NCBI RefSeq assembly: GCF_024345535.1
Contig: NZ_JAGQBH010000004.1
Span: 124,001 to 188,000, forward strand
Length of the DNA: 64,000 bases
Direction of reading: 5' to 3'
Source: Cyanobium sp. N.Huapi 1H5
Lineage (GTDB): Bacteria > Cyanobacteriota > Cyanobacteriia > PCC-6307 > Cyanobiaceae
Each line of letters opens with the position of its first letter. Positions within the stretch are counted from its first letter, which is position 1. A program made the position numbers and the translations under genes. Under the pieces are notes generated by a model that searched no databases, was not told where the DNA came from, and was given only the letters and a program-made list of their open reading frames with translations. Of this stretch, positions 42,218-53,289 are shown piece by piece.

Positions 42218-43627
42218 ATGACAGCCACCGTTTCCGGCCCGCAGGCCGAGCAGGCGCCGTCGGCACGGCGCGGCAGCTACTGGATCACCACCTTCGGCTG
42301 CCAGATGAACAAGGCGGATTCCGAGCGCATGGCCGGCATCCTCGAAGCCATGGGCTACAGCCCCGGCAGCGACGAGCACAGCGCCGATCTGGTGCTCTAC
42401 AACACCTGCACGATCCGGGACAACGCCGAGCAGAAGGTCTACAGCTATCTGGGCAAACAGGCCCAGCGCAAACGGGCCAACCCATCCCTCACCCTGGTGG
42501 TGGCCGGCTGCGTCGCCCAGCAGGAGGGGGAGTCCCTGCTGCGGCGGGTGCCGGAGCTGGATCTGGTGATGGGCCCCCAGCACGCCAACCGGCTCGAGGC
42601 CCTGCTCACCCGGGTGGAGAGCGGCCAGCAGGTGGTGGCCACCGACGAGCACCACATCCTCGAGGACATCACCGCGGCGCGCCGGGACAGCACCGTCTGC
42701 GCCTGGGTGAACGTCATCTACGGCTGCAACGAGCACTGCACCTACTGCGTGGTGCCCTCCGTGCGCGGCCGGGAGCAGTCGCGCCTGCCCGAAGCGATCC
42801 GGCTGGAGATGGAGGGACTGGCGGCCCGGGGCTACCGGGAGGTCACCCTGCTGGGCCAGAACATCGACGCCTACGGCCGCGACCTGCCCGGCATCACCGC
42901 CGAGGGCCGGCGGGCCCACACCCTCACCGACCTGCTGCGGGCGGTGCACGACGTGCGGGGCCTCGAGCGCATCCGCTTCGCCACCAGCCATCCCCGCTAC
43001 TTCACCGACCGCCTGATCGACGCCTGCGCGGACCTGCCCAAGGTGTGCGAGCACTTCCACATCCCCTTCCAGAGCGGTGACGACGACGTGCTGCGGGCCA
43101 TGGCCCGGGGCTACACCGTGGAGCGCTACCGGCGGATCATCGATCGCATCCGCCAGCGCCTCCCCGATGCGGCCATCAGCGCCGACGTGATCGTGGCCTT
43201 CCCCGGCGAAACCGACGCCCAGTTCCGCCGCACCCTGGCGTTGATCGAATCGATCGGCTTCGACCAGGTCAACACCGCCGCCTACTCGCCGCGGCCCGGC
43301 ACCCCGGCGGCCGACTGGCCCGACCAGCTGCCGGAGGCGGTGAAGGTGGAACGGCTCCAGGAGCTCAACGCCCTGGTGGAGAGGGTGGCCGCCGAGCGCA
43401 GCGCCCGCTACCTGGGGCGGCGGGAGCAGGTGCTGGCCGAGGGGGTCAACCCCCGCGACCCGGGCCAGCTGATGGGACGCACCCGCACCAACCGCCTCAC
43501 CTTCTTCGCCGCCGACCCCGGCGATGGCCGCCCCTTCGCCCCCGGGGACCTGGTCGACGTGGTGATCGAGACGGTCCGGCCGTTCAGCCTCAGCGGCCGG
43601 CCCCTGGGCCGGAGCGGCATTCGCTGA
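42218..43627 (+). CDS. miaB: tRNA-2-methylthio-N6-dimethylallyladenosine synthase
   Basis: A 469-residue radical-SAM methylthiotransferase that adds a methylthio group to i6A37 of tRNAs. The N-terminal UPF0004 domain starts [17 protein letters not shown] and holds three cluster Cys (GCQMN, NTCTIRD, AGCVAQ). The radical-SAM triad is [18 protein letters not shown], followed by [13 protein letters not shown] and [12 protein letters not shown]-terminal TRAM domain (about residues 395-465) binds tRNA. ddl follows, so it is probably the first gene of the ddl-ftsQ-ftsZ direction run. Confidence 0.95.
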   Translation: MTATVSGPQAEQAPSARRGSYWITTFGCQMNKADSERMAGILEAMGYSPGSDEHSADLVLYNTCTIRDNAEQKVYSYLGKQAQRKRANPSLTLVVAGCVAQQEGESLLRRVPELDLVMGPQHANRLEALLTRVESGQQVVATDEHHILEDITAARRDSTVCAWVNVIYGCNEHCTYCVVPSVRGREQSRLPEAIRLEMEGLAARGYREVTLLGQNIDAYGRDLPGITAEGRRAHTLTDLLRAVHDVRGLERIRFATSHPRYFTDRLIDACADLPKVCEHFHIPFQSGDDDVLRAMARGYTVERYRRIIDRIRQRLPDAAISADVIVAFPGETDAQFRRTLALIESIGFDQVNTAAYSPRPGTPAADWPDQLPEAVKVERLQELNALVERVAAERSARYLGRREQVLAEGVNPRDPGQLMGRTRTNRLTFFAADPGDGRPFAPGDLVDVVIETVRPFSLSGRPLGRSGIR

Positions 43628-43653
43628 TACGTTTGGCCCTCTTTCCTGCGCCG

Positions 43654-44766
43654 ATGGCCCCCTCCCCCACCCGCGTCGGCCTGGTGTTCGGGGGAGCCTC
43701 CGGCGAACATGCCGTTTCGATCCGCTCGGCCCAGACCGTGCTGCGGGGACTGCGCAGCGGGGCCAATGCGGAGCGCTACCGGGTCAGCAGCTTCTACATC
43801 GATCGCGGCGGCCGCTGGTGGCCCGACGCCGTGGCCGCGACGGTGCTGGAGCGGGGCGTGCCGGCCGAACCCGGGGACCTGCCGGGATCGGCGGATCCAG
43901 CGGGCTTCCGGGGCTTCCCCGACGGCGCCCTGGAGATGGAGGTCTGGTTCCCGGTGCTCCATGGCCCCAACGGGGAGGACGGCACGATCCAGGGACTGTT
44001 CACCCTGATGGGGGTGCCCTACGTGGGCTCCGGGGTGCTGGGATCGGCGCTGGGCATGGACAAGCAGGCCATGAAGGCCGCCTTCGCCGCCGCCGGCCTG
44101 CCCCAGGTGCCCTACGCCTGCGTCGCCGCCCACGAGCTGGGCGCCGCCGGCGGGACGGAGACCCTGCTGGAGCGGCTGGAGAGCAGCCTCGGCTACCCCT
44201 GCTTCGTCAAGCCGGCCAACATGGGCTCCTCGGTGGGCATCAGCAAGGCCAGCGACCGGGCCGGCCTGCTCAGGGGCCTGGAGCTGGCGGCGGACCTCGA
44301 CCGGCGCCTGGTGGTGGAGCAGGGCGTCAAGGCCCGGGAGCTCGAATGCGCCGTGCTGCGGCGCCCCGGGGGCCCGGGCGACGGGCTCAGCGCCTCGGTG
44401 CTGGGGGAGATCCGCTTCGACGCCGACTGGTACGACTACGAGACCAAGTACAGCGAAGGCCACAGCCACACCGTCATCCCCGCGCCCGTGAGCGAGGCGG
44501 TGAGCGAGCGGGCCAGGGCGATGGCGCTGGCCGCCTGCCGGGCGGTGGACGCCGGGGGACTGGCCCGGGTCGACTTCTTCTACGACGAGGCCACCGGCAA
44601 CCTCTGGCTGAACGAGATCAACACCCTGCCGGGCTTCACCAGCCAGAGCATGTACCCCATGCTGTGGGAGGCCAGCGGATGTCCGCTCCCCGACCTGGTG
44701 CACCAATTGGTGCTGGGCGCGGGAGGATCGGAGCTCCGGATGAACGTGGAAGGAACGGCGCCGTGA
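43654..44766 (+). CDS. ddl: D-alanine--D-alanine ligase
   Basis: A 370-residue ATP-grasp enzyme making D-Ala-D-Ala for peptidoglycan. [19 protein letters not shown] holds the first-site Glu and Ser, [17 protein letters not shown] the substrate loop, [17 protein letters not shown] the ATP-grasp glycine loop, and the metal ligands are in ARVDFFYDE and [17 protein letters not shown]. The Tyr in the omega loop (DYETKYSEG) marks D-Ala rather than D-lactate as second substrate, so no vancomycin-resistance type is indicated. ATG 43654 is used; a TTG lies seven codons upstream. It overlaps the next gene by GTGA. Confidence 0.95.
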   Translation: MAPSPTRVGLVFGGASGEHAVSIRSAQTVLRGLRSGANAERYRVSSFYIDRGGRWWPDAVAATVLERGVPAEPGDLPGSADPAGFRGFPDGALEMEVWFPVLHGPNGEDGTIQGLFTLMGVPYVGSGVLGSALGMDKQAMKAAFAAAGLPQVPYACVAAHELGAAGGTETLLERLESSLGYPCFVKPANMGSSVGISKASDRAGLLRGLELAADLDRRLVVEQGVKARELECAVLRRPGGPGDGLSASVLGEIRFDADWYDYETKYSEGHSHTVIPAPVSEAVSERARAMALAACRAVDAGGLARVDFFYDEATGNLWLNEINTLPGFTSQSMYPMLWEASGCPLPDLVHQLVLGAGGSELRMNVEGTAP

Positions 44767-45173
44767 TCCATGGCCTGCTGTGGCTGCCCCTGCTGGCGGC
44801 CTTCGTGCTCCTGGTGGCCCTCGGCTGGGTCGAGCGGCGGCGCCAGCAGCAGTTCGGCGACTGGGCGAGCGGCGCCGAACTGGCCAAGCTGGACGGCTGC
44901 GGGGCCGCCCGGCTCGTCAACGGGGAGCTGACCTGGAGCCGGTTCGTGGCCGGCAGCTTCCAGCCGGTGGGAAGCTTCACCATCAAGCAGCTGGAAATGG
45001 TCGAGCTGCTCTCCCTCAGCTCCGGGGAGGCCCCCCTGACCGAGGAGAGCGAGGGGGCCTGCCGACTGCGGCTGGTGGGGGGGGGCCAGCAGGCGGAGCT
45101 GCCCTTCGCCGATGCCCGCCGGGCCCGCACCTGGATGGATGAACTCATGGCCCGCTCCCGCTGCGAGCTGTGA
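44763..45173 (+). CDS. Hypothetical membrane-anchored protein between ddl and ftsQ
   Basis: A 136-residue protein from GTG 44763. One N-terminal membrane helix ([18 protein letters not shown]) is followed by a soluble domain of mixed strands, with [17 protein letters not shown] in the middle and an Arg-rich end. I do not recognise a domain. Couplings at both ends (GTGA with ddl, GTGA with ftsQ) place it firmly in the cell-wall and division unit, so a divisome or envelope role is plausible. Confidence 0.75.
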   Translation: MIHGLLWLPLLAAFVLLVALGWVERRRQQQFGDWASGAELAKLDGCGAARLVNGELTWSRFVAGSFQPVGSFTIKQLEMVELLSLSSGEAPLTEESEGACRLRLVGGGQQAELPFADARRARTWMDELMARSRCEL

Positions 45174-46084
45174 AGCGGGCCCCCTCCTCGCAGGGAGCGC
45201 CGCCGTCACCGGGAGCGCCGTTGCCGCCAGGTGTCCTGCGCCGCAAGGAACTGCGCCGTCAACGCCGCAGTGAGCGGCTGCGCCAGCTGTGGCGCATCCT
45301 GGTCTTCAGCGGCATGTCCGTCGGCCTGGGCTTCCTGCTGCTGCGGCAGGGCTGGACCCTGCGGGAACCGAACCAGGTGGAGGTGCTCGGCAGCGCCGTG
45401 GTCAGTCGCGACCAGGTGATCGCGGCAGCGGGTCTGCGCTTCCCCCAGCCCCTGATGGCCCTGCAGCCCCGGCTGGTGGCCAGCGACCTGATGGGGGCCC
45501 TCCCGGTGGAGCAGGTGAAGGTGAGCCGGCTGATGCTGCCGCCGCGGCTGCGGGTGGAGCTGAAGGACCGGGAGGCGGTGGCCCGGGCGGTGCGGCGCAC
45601 CGACCGCGGCCCGGAGATGGGCTTCGTGGACGCCCTCGGCAACTGGATCAGCATCCGCCAGCACATGGGCATCCGCAGCCAGGGGGACCTGTCCCTGGTG
45701 GTCGTCGGCTGGAACGCCCGCCACCGCTCGGCCCTGGCCCAGGTGCTGAAGGAGCGGGAGGTGCTGGGGCCGGGCCTGCGGGAGATCCGCTTCGAGCCGG
45801 ACGGCAGCCTCTGGCTCAGCACCACCCAGCTCGGCCGGGTGCGCCTCGGCCCCCCGGACGCCCGGCTGTCCCGGCGGCTGGAGGTGGTCGCCCACCTCAG
45901 CCGCACCCTGCCGGCCACCATGAAGGGGGCCCCGCCCCAGCTGATCGATCTGACCGATCCGGAGCAGCCGGAGCTGAGCGTGGGCACCAGGGGGGGCAGC
46001 GGTCCCCCAGCCAGCCCCTCGCCGCCGCCACGCCCCGGGCCCGCCGCCGCCCCGCCCCGGCCCGCACCCGCCGGCACCCAGTGA
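45170..46084 (+). CDS. ftsQ: Cell division protein FtsQ/DivIB
   Basis: A 304-residue divisome protein that links FtsZ-side and wall-synthesis proteins. The cytoplasmic head (about 1-42) is Pro- and then Arg-rich; the membrane helix is at about 43-60 (ILVFSGMSVGLGFLLL); the POTRA domain starts at NQVEVLGSAVVSRDQVIAAAG, where the strand EVLGS is typical; the beta domain follows. The last 35 residues are a Pro-rich, probably disordered tail. GTG 45170 overlaps the preceding stop. ftsZ begins 137 nt later and may have its own promoter. Confidence 0.9.
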   Translation: MKRAPSSQGAPPSPGAPLPPGVLRRKELRRQRRSERLRQLWRILVFSGMSVGLGFLLLRQGWTLREPNQVEVLGSAVVSRDQVIAAAGLRFPQPLMALQPRLVASDLMGALPVEQVKVSRLMLPPRLRVELKDREAVARAVRRTDRGPEMGFVDALGNWISIRQHMGIRSQGDLSLVVVGWNARHRSALAQVLKEREVLGPGLREIRFEPDGSLWLSTTQLGRVRLGPPDARLSRRLEVVAHLSRTLPATMKGAPPQLIDLTDPEQPELSVGTRGGSGPPASPSPPPRPGPAAAPPRPAPAGTQ

Positions 46085-46221
46085 GGCCTGCGGTCAGGCC
46101 TGCTGTGTGGGCTGGGGGGGCCCGGCGACCAGCCAGACAATCCTCACAGGCCGTTGCGCCCTGCTGAGATTCGGTCCAATGTGATCTATCGGCAACTTCA
46201 GCTGAGCTGGCCACCGACATA

Positions 46222-47412
46222 ATGCAGCCGCAGATCAACGGCCACACTCCCCCTCCCGCGATGTCGCGCGATCAGGACCGCCCATACCACGTCGATCTTT
46301 CGTCCCCGCAGGAGCCCCACGCGATGAGCCAGATCTCGCCCAGCAGCAACGGGATCGTCCCGAGCCAGTCGGCCCGGATCGAGGTGATCGGCGTGGGGGG
46401 AGGCGGCAGCAACGCGGTCAACCGGATGATCGCCACCGACCTCAACGGGGTGGGCTACCGGGTGCTCAACACCGACGCCCAGGCCCTGCTGCAGTCGGCC
46501 GCGGGCCAGCGCATCCAGCTGGGCCAGAAGCTCACCCGGGGCCTGGGGGCCGGCGGCAACCCGGTGATCGGCCAGAAGGCGGCCGAGGAATCCCGGGCCG
46601 ACCTGCAGCAGTCCCTGGAAGGCGCCGACCTCGTCTTCATCGCCGCCGGCATGGGCGGCGGCACCGGCACCGGCGCAGCGCCGATCGTGGCCGAGGTGGC
46701 CAAGGAGTGCGGCGCCCTCACCGTGGGCATCGTCACCAAACCCTTCGGCTTCGAGGGCCGCAAGCGGCTGCGGCAGGCGGAGGAAGGCATCGCCCGCCTG
46801 GCCGAGCATGTCGACACCCTGATCATCATTCCCAACGACCGCCTGCGGGACGCCATCGCCGGGGCGCCGCTCCAGGAGGCCTTCCGCGCCGCTGACGATG
46901 TGCTGCGGATGGGCGTCAAGGGCATCACCGACATCATCACCAGGCCGGGCCTGGTGAATGTCGACTTCGCCGACATCCGCTCGGTGATGGCCGACGCCGG
47001 CACCGCCCTGCTGGGCATCGGCGTGGGCTCCGGCCGCTCACGGGCCATCGAGGCGGCCCAGGCCGCCATGAGCAGCCCCCTGCTGGAGTCGGCCCGCATC
47101 GACGGGGCCAATGGCTGCGTCATCAACATCAGCGGCGGCAAGGACATGACCCTGGAGGACATGACCACCGCCTCGGAGGTGATCTACGACGTGGTCGATC
47201 CCGACGCCAACATCATCGTGGGCGCCGTGGTGGACGAATCCCTGGAGGGGGAGATCCACGTCACGGTGATCGCCACCGGCTTCCAGAGCGGCGGCCACTA
47301 CCGGCCGGAGCGCCCCGCCGCCAGCTTCGCCGACACCCTCACCCACACGCCCGAGGAGCGGGGGGCCATGATCCCGCCGTTCCTGATCAACCGCCAGAAC
47401 CGGGTCGACTGA
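46222..47412 (+). CDS. ftsZ: Cell division GTPase FtsZ
   Basis: A 396-residue tubulin-like GTPase that forms the Z ring. An N-terminal tail of about 50 polar residues precedes the core, as in other cyanobacteria. Visible are [14 protein letters not shown] (loop T1), NTDAQAL, the GTP signature [17 protein letters not shown]7-type [11 protein letters not shown] with the catalytic Asp pair, and the C-terminal peptide IPPFLINRQ that binds partner proteins. The linker before that peptide is short (about 25 residues). ATG 46222 is taken; ATG 46324 (MSQISP) is an alternative that would shorten the tail. The SRP RNA gene faces its end. Confidence 0.96.
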   Translation: MQPQINGHTPPPAMSRDQDRPYHVDLSSPQEPHAMSQISPSSNGIVPSQSARIEVIGVGGGGSNAVNRMIATDLNGVGYRVLNTDAQALLQSAAGQRIQLGQKLTRGLGAGGNPVIGQKAAEESRADLQQSLEGADLVFIAAGMGGGTGTGAAPIVAEVAKECGALTVGIVTKPFGFEGRKRLRQAEEGIARLAEHVDTLIIIPNDRLRDAIAGAPLQEAFRAADDVLRMGVKGITDIITRPGLVNVDFADIRSVMADAGTALLGIGVGSGRSRAIEAAQAAMSSPLLESARIDGANGCVINISGGKDMTLEDMTTASEVIYDVVDPDANIIVGAVVDESLEGEIHVTVIATGFQSGGHYRPERPAASFADTLTHTPEERGAMIPPFLINRQNRVD

Positions 47413-47429
47413 CTCCCGGTTGGAAGAGG

Positions 47430-47521
47430 GTGACCCGGAGTCCACGCCTGCCCTGAGCATCCCGTGTGGCTGCTCCCTTCCGGTCCTGACCAGATTTGGG
47501 CGTCAGAGCCGCGTGGGTCCG
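47430..47521 (-). ncRNA. ffs: Signal recognition particle 4.5S RNA
   Basis: The minus strand has GGTCAGGACCGGAAGGGAGC followed by AGCCA, which is the conserved apical helix of bacterial SRP RNA where Ffh binds. On both sides paired arms can be drawn: CTCTGA with TCAGGG, and CCACGC with GCGTGG. The ends are approximate (about 90 nt). It lies between ftsZ and panB, antisense to both, and its promoter must lie within the first part of panB. Confidence 0.9.
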
Positions 47522-47540
47522 AGTCGGGTCGATGCTAGCA

Positions 47541-48413
47541 ATGCCCCCTGCGACCCCCCGTGCCGTGCCCCTGCGACCCGCTGATCTGACACGGCGCAAG
47601 CAGGCGGGCCTGCCGATCACCGTGCTCACCGCCTGGGACGCCCTCTCCGCCGCCGTGGTGGCCGGCGCCGGGGTGGATGCGGTGCTGGTGGGCGACTCCC
47701 TGGCGATGGTGGTGCTCGGCCACGCCACCACCCTGCCGGTGACCCTGGAGGAGATGCTTCATCACTGCCGCGCCGCCGGCCGGGGCCTGGCGGCGACGGC
47801 GCCCCAGGATCCGCCGCTGCTGATCTGCGACCTCCCCTTCCTCAGCTACCAGTGCGGCGCCGATGCGGCCGTGGCGGCGGCAGGCCGGGTGCTGAAGGAG
47901 ACCCCCGCCGTGGCGGTCAAGCTGGAGGGCGCCGAACCCGAGACCCTGGCCGTGATCGACCGGATGGTGCGCAGCGGGATTCCGGTCATGGGTCACCTGG
48001 GGCTGACCCCCCAGTCGGTGCATCAGCTGGGCTACCGGCGCCAGGCCGGCGATCCGGTCAGCCAGGAGCGGCTGCGGCGGCGGGCCCGGGCCCTGCAGGA
48101 GGCCGGCTGCTTCGCCCTGGTGCTCGAGCATGTGCCGGCGGAGCTGGCCGCGGAGCTGAGCGCCGCCCTGGCGATTCCGGTGATCGGCATCGGCGCCGGT
48201 GACGGCTGCGACGGCCAGGTGCGGGTGACGGCCGACCTGCTGGGGCTCACGACCCGCCAGCCCCCCTTCAGCCCGCCCCTGATGCAGGGCCGGGCCCTGG
48301 CGGTGGAGGTCCTGGGCCGCTGGGTCAGGGAGCAGGGGCCGGGTGCGCCTGGGGCAAGGGCCGTTCCAGCTCCTGCCACCAGGCCAGCATCTCCCGCAGC
48401 ACCCCATTGCTGA
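47541..48413 (+). CDS. panB: 3-methyl-2-oxobutanoate hydroxymethyltransferase
   Basis: A 290-residue TIM-barrel enzyme of pantothenate synthesis; it adds a hydroxymethyl group from methylene-THF to 2-oxoisovalerate. [35 protein letters not shown] (metal Asp), [24 protein letters not shown] [15 protein letters not shown], and [15 protein letters not shown] are diagnostic. The start is ATG 47541 or ATG 47532. The C-terminal 25 residues are Ala/Pro-rich. Its last 89 nt overlap hemW on the other strand. It shares 2-oxoisovalerate with the ilvC pathway at 52.3 kb. Confidence 0.94.
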   Translation: MPPATPRAVPLRPADLTRRKQAGLPITVLTAWDALSAAVVAGAGVDAVLVGDSLAMVVLGHATTLPVTLEEMLHHCRAAGRGLAATAPQDPPLLICDLPFLSYQCGADAAVAAAGRVLKETPAVAVKLEGAEPETLAVIDRMVRSGIPVMGHLGLTPQSVHQLGYRRQAGDPVSQERLRRRARALQEAGCFALVLEHVPAELAAELSAALAIPVIGIGAGDGCDGQVRVTADLLGLTTRQPPFSPPLMQGRALAVEVLGRWVREQGPGAPGARAVPAPATRPASPAAPHC

Positions 48414-49539
48414 GGGCCAGCCCCTCCGGATCCGCCAGGCGCCAGCGGGGTCCCTCGACGCGCAGCAGGCCGCGCCGCTCGTAGTCCCCGAGACGCCGCC
48501 GCAGCCCGTCGAGGAGCGAGGGCTCCAGGCGCTCCTGGCGGGCGAGGCGCTCCAGGTTCACCCCCTCCCGGCAGCGCAGGCCCACCATCAGACGCTCGTC
48601 GAAGGGCATGCCCTCCCCGTCCTCAGCCGGCGCCTCCGCCCGGGACGCCAAGGCCTCCGCGTAGCCGGCACGGGTGCGGGGGTGGGCCCGCCGGCGGCCA
48701 TGGGGGGCGCCGGTGGCGCCCATGCCGAACCCCCACCAGCCGGCACCGCTCCAGTAGACGCGGTTGTGGCGCGACGCGTGGCCGGGTAGGGCGTAGTTGG
48801 ACACCTCGTAGTGGCCGTAGCCGGCGGCGGTGAGCCGGCCCCAGGTCAGGTCCATCAGGTCGGCGGCCAGATCCTCCGGCGGCAGGGCGAGTTCCCCCAG
48901 GGCCAGGCGCCGCTCGAAGACGGTGCCGGGCTCGATGCTGAGGTCGTACACCGACAGATGGGGGGGCTCCAGGGCGATGGCCTCGGCCAGCTGGCCGTCC
49001 CAGTGGGCCAGGCCCTGGCGGGGCAGCCCCTGGATCAGATCCAGGCTCCAGCTGGCCAGCTCCCCCCGGCGCCGGGCCCGGCGCAGCCAGCCGGCGGCCT
49101 CCCGCAGGTCCTCCCCCCGGTGGCGCCGGCCCAGCTCCGCCAGCACCCGATCGTCGAAGCTCTGGCCCCCCAGGCTGACCCGGTTGATGCCCGCGGCCAG
49201 GTAGTCCGCCAGGCGGGCCTCATCGAAGCTGGCCGGATCCAGCTCCAGGCTCAGCTCCGCCCCCGGGGCCAGTCCGTAGCGACGCTCGAGGGCCTCCAGG
49301 ATGCCGGCCACCTGGGCGCCGGTGAGCATCGAGGGGGTGCCGCCACCGAGGTAGACAGTCGCCAGGGGCGGGCCGGCCGGGGAGCTGGCGATCTCCCGGT
49401 GCAGCAGCAGGAGATAGGCGGCGATGGAGCCGGAGGAGGCCCCATCGGCCCGGTCCCCCAGGGGCACCACCGGGAAATCGCAGTAGAAACAGCGCCGGTG
49501 GCAGAAGGGAATGTGGACGTAGGCGGATCGGGGATCCAT
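48325..49539 (-). CDS. hemW: Radical-SAM protein HemW (heme chaperone, formerly HemN-like)
   Basis: A 404-residue HemW-type protein. [17 protein letters not shown] holds the CxxxCxxC cluster motif, followed by [22 protein letters not shown] and DLIQGLP, in family order. HemW proteins bind heme and are thought to insert it into respiratory enzymes; they are often mis-named coproporphyrinogen oxidase. The extra CxC Cys of true HemN is Phe here, consistent with HemW. ATG 49539 ([12 protein letters not shown]) is the natural start. The last 89 nt overlap panB tail to tail, so both C-termini share DNA. Confidence 0.9.
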   Translation of the reverse strand: MDPRSAYVHIPFCHRRCFYCDFPVVPLGDRADGASSGSIAAYLLLLHREIASSPAGPPLATVYLGGGTPSMLTGAQVAGILEALERRYGLAPGAELSLELDPASFDEARLADYLAAGINRVSLGGQSFDDRVLAELGRRHRGEDLREAAGWLRRARRRGELASWSLDLIQGLPRQGLAHWDGQLAEAIALEPPHLSVYDLSIEPGTVFERRLALGELALPPEDLAADLMDLTWGRLTAAGYGHYEVSNYALPGHASRHNRVYWSGAGWWGFGMGATGAPHGRRRAHPRTRAGYAEALASRAEAPAEDGEGMPFDERLMVGLRCREGVNLERLARQERLEPSLLDGLRRRLGDYERRGLLRVEGPRWRLADPEGLALSNGVLREMLAWWQELERPLPQAHPAPAP

Positions 49540-49631
49540 CACGGGCGGTAATCCCTGGGACCCAAACGGCGGAAGATCGGCCAAGCTTCTTTCAAACCTG
49601 CCGGGCGGCCGAGGCGTCGGGACTTCGAAGC

Positions 49632-50795
49632 ATGGTGGACACCCTCATCTTGCTGCTGTTCCTGATCTCAGGGGCAGCCACCGGCTGGCTCGGGGTTGAC
49701 CTGCTGCCGGAACAGCTGCTTCTGCAGGTGACCAACCAGGAGGGTCTGCGCACCGTGATGGGGGGCTTCGGCGCCTTCTTCGGGCTGATCGCCGGCATCT
49801 TCTTCCAGCAGCTGCGACGGCGCCTGATGGCCCAGGTGCGCAGCATGCCCACCGACCTGCTGATCAGCCGGGCGGTGGGCCTGATCCTGGGCCTGCTGGT
49901 GGCCAACCTGCTGCTGGCGCCGATCCTGCTGCTGCCCCTGCCCTGGGAAGTGGTGCTGGTGAAGCCGCTGGCGGCGGTGCTCAGCAACGTCTTCTTCGGG
50001 GTGCTGGGTTACAACCTGGCGGAGGTGCACGGCCGCACCCTGCTGCGTCTGTTCAACCCGGCCAGCACCGAGGCCCTGCTGGTGGCCGATGGCGTGCTGC
50101 TGCCCGCGACCGCCAAGATCCTCGACACCAGCGTGATCATCGACGGCCGCATCCGCGGTCTGCTGGCCTCCGGGCTGCTGGAGGGCCAGGTGATCGTCGC
50201 CCAGGCCGTGATCGACGAACTCCAGGCCCTGGCCGACTCCTCCAACGGCGAGAAGCGCGCCAAGGGACGGCGGGGCCTGAAGCTGCTCACCGAACTGAGG
50301 GAGAACTACGGCCGCCGGCTGGTGGTCAACAGCACCCGCTACAGCGGCAACGGCGCCGACGACAAGCTGCTCAAGCTCACCGCCGACACCGGCGGCACCC
50401 TGCTCACCGCCGACTTCAACCTGGCCCAGGTGGCCCAGGTCCAGGAGCTGCGGGTGCTCAACCTCAGCGAACTGGTCATCGCCCTGCGGCCCGAGGTGCA
50501 GCCGGGGGATGGCCTGCAGCTCAAGATCGTGCGCGAAGGCAAGGAGGCCGACCAGGGCGTCGGCTACCTTGAGGACGGCACCATGGTGGTGGTTGAGGAT
50601 GCCCGGCGCCGCATCGGCGAGCGGCTGCCCGTCACCGTCACCGGCGCCCTGCAGACCCCCACCGGCCGCATGGTCTTCGCCCGCTGCGACCGCAGCCCGG
50701 AGCGTCCCGGCGAACGGGGCAACGGCCGGGGCCTCGACAAGCAGGGCGGAAAACCCGTCGCCCTGCAGGAGCACCAGCCTCCTGGCCCCGGCTAG
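49632..50795 (+). CDS. Membrane PIN-TRAM domain protein (YacL-like)
   Basis: A 387-residue protein. Four hydrophobic helices fill about residues 1-130 (MVDTLILLLFLISGA, AFFGLIAGIFF, AVGLILGLLVANLLLAPILLL and the next). A PIN nuclease fold follows with acidic residues in ILDTSVIIDGRI, VIDELQALAD and LTADFNLAQVA. A TRAM domain (about 300-365) probably binds RNA. YacL-type proteins are found in Bacillus and cyanobacteria; an RNase role at the membrane is likely but untested. It is divergent from hemW (92-nt gap) and leads into clpR-clpP. Confidence 0.87.
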   Translation: MVDTLILLLFLISGAATGWLGVDLLPEQLLLQVTNQEGLRTVMGGFGAFFGLIAGIFFQQLRRRLMAQVRSMPTDLLISRAVGLILGLLVANLLLAPILLLPLPWEVVLVKPLAAVLSNVFFGVLGYNLAEVHGRTLLRLFNPASTEALLVADGVLLPATAKILDTSVIIDGRIRGLLASGLLEGQVIVAQAVIDELQALADSSNGEKRAKGRRGLKLLTELRENYGRRLVVNSTRYSGNGADDKLLKLTADTGGTLLTADFNLAQVAQVQELRVLNLSELVIALRPEVQPGDGLQLKIVREGKEADQGVGYLEDGTMVVVEDARRRIGERLPVTVTGALQTPTGRMVFARCDRSPERPGERGNGRGLDKQGGKPVALQEHQPPGPG

Positions 50796-50826
50796 GCTCC
50801 TGCCTCACGACTGCTGGTGAGCGCGG

Positions 50827-51498
50827 ATGACGGTGTCGGCCCCCTATTACGGCGATTCCGCGGTGATGCGCACACCGCCGCCGGATCTGCCGTCCCTGCT
50901 GCTCAAGGAGCGGATCGTCTATCTGGGGCTGCCCCTCTTCTCCGACGACGACGCCAAGCGTCAGATGGGCATCGATGTCACCGAGCTGATCATCGCCCAG
51001 CTGCTCTACCTGGAGTTCGACAACCCGGAGAAGCCGATCTTCTTCTACATCAACTCCACCGGCACCAGCTGGTACTCGGGCGACGCCATCGGCTTCGAGA
51101 CCGAAGCCTTCGCCATCTGCGACACCCTCCGCTACGTCAAGCCGCCGGTGCACACCATCTGCATCGGCCAGGCCATGGGCACCGCCGCCATGATCCTCTC
51201 GGCCGGCACCAAGGGCCAGCGGGCCGCCCTGCCCCACGCCTCGATCGTGCTGCACCAGCCCCGCTCCGGCGCCCGCGGCCAGGCCAGCGACATCCAGATC
51301 CGGGCCAAGGAAGTGCTGCACAACAAGCACAGCATGCTGGAGATCCTGTCGGAGAACACGGGCAAGAGCATCGACGAGCTCTCCCGCGACTCCGACCGGA
51401 TGACCTACCTCACGGCCGAGGAAGCCATGGCCTACGGCCTGATCGACCGGGTGCTGACCAGCCGCAAGGAGCTGCCGACGGCCGCCCCAGTGGCGTGA
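50827..51498 (+). CDS. clpR: ClpR, catalytically inactive ClpP paralogue
   Basis: A 223-residue ClpP-family subunit. The segment ICIGQAMGTAAMILSAG aligns with the ClpP nucleophile block [11 protein letters not shown], but Gly replaces the catalytic Ser; the His (IVLHQPRSG) is kept. Such ClpR subunits form a mixed ring with ClpP3 in cyanobacteria, docked by ClpC. The long N-terminus (about 25 residues) is typical. clpP follows on the same strand after a 120-nt gap in which I see no clear signal. The pairing clpR-clpP is standard in cyanobacteria. Confidence 0.92.
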   Translation: MTVSAPYYGDSAVMRTPPPDLPSLLLKERIVYLGLPLFSDDDAKRQMGIDVTELIIAQLLYLEFDNPEKPIFFYINSTGTSWYSGDAIGFETEAFAICDTLRYVKPPVHTICIGQAMGTAAMILSAGTKGQRAALPHASIVLHQPRSGARGQASDIQIRAKEVLHNKHSMLEILSENTGKSIDELSRDSDRMTYLTAEEAMAYGLIDRVLTSRKELPTAAPVA

Positions 51499-51618
51499 CG
51501 CACCCGCTGGGCTGAGCCCCCGAGGGCCCTCCCCGCACCATCAACCAACCCCCGGCCACCACCGGCCGCCCCTCTCCACCACCTCCTCTCTCCGGCTCCG
51601 AACGGGAGCCTTCCCGCC

Positions 51619-52230
51619 ATGCCCATCGGCACCCCCAGCGTTCCCTACCGTCTCCCCGGCAGCCAGTACGAGCGCTGGGTCGACATCTACACCCGCCTCG
51701 GGGTGGAGCGCATCCTGTTCCTGGGCCAGGAAGTCACCGACGGGATCGCCAACAGCCTGGTGGCCCAGATGCTGTACCTCGACTCCGACGACAGCTCCAA
51801 GCCGATCTACCTGTACATCAACTCGCCGGGCGGCTCGGTGACCGCCGGCCTGGCGATCTACGACACCATGCAGTACGTCAAATCCGACGTGGTGACGATC
51901 TGCGTCGGGCTGGCGGCCTCCATGGGCGCCTTCCTGCTGGCGGCCGGCACCAAGGGCAAGCGGCTGGCCCTGCCCCACAGCCGGATCATGATCCACCAGC
52001 CCCTGGGCGGCACCAGCCAGCGCCAGGCCAGCGACATCGAGATCGAGGCGCGGGAGATCCTGCGCATCAAGGACATGCTCAACCAGTCCCTGGCCGGGAT
52101 GTGCGGCCAGTCCCTGGAGAAGGTCACCAAGGACACCGACCGCGACTACTTCCTCAGCGCCGCCGAGGCCAAGGAGTACGGCCTGATCGACCGGGTGATC
52201 GCCCACCCCTCGGAGGCCTCCGGCGGCTGA
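51619..52230 (+). CDS. clpP: ATP-dependent Clp protease proteolytic subunit (ClpP3 type)
   Basis: A 203-residue serine protease subunit. The catalytic triad is complete: Ser in [15 protein letters not shown], His in IMIHQPLGG, Asp in [33 protein letters not shown] is the handle start. Next to clpR it is most likely ClpP3, forming the essential ClpP3/R core. It acts in the cytoplasm with ClpC. ilvC follows after 53 nt. Confidence 0.95.
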   Translation: MPIGTPSVPYRLPGSQYERWVDIYTRLGVERILFLGQEVTDGIANSLVAQMLYLDSDDSSKPIYLYINSPGGSVTAGLAIYDTMQYVKSDVVTICVGLAASMGAFLLAAGTKGKRLALPHSRIMIHQPLGGTSQRQASDIEIEAREILRIKDMLNQSLAGMCGQSLEKVTKDTDRDYFLSAAEAKEYGLIDRVIAHPSEASGG

Positions 52231-52253
52231 GGCCCGTGCGGACGCACACCTAA

Positions 52254-53279
<1,026 letters not shown>

Positions 53280-53289
53280 TCCCCTGCCG

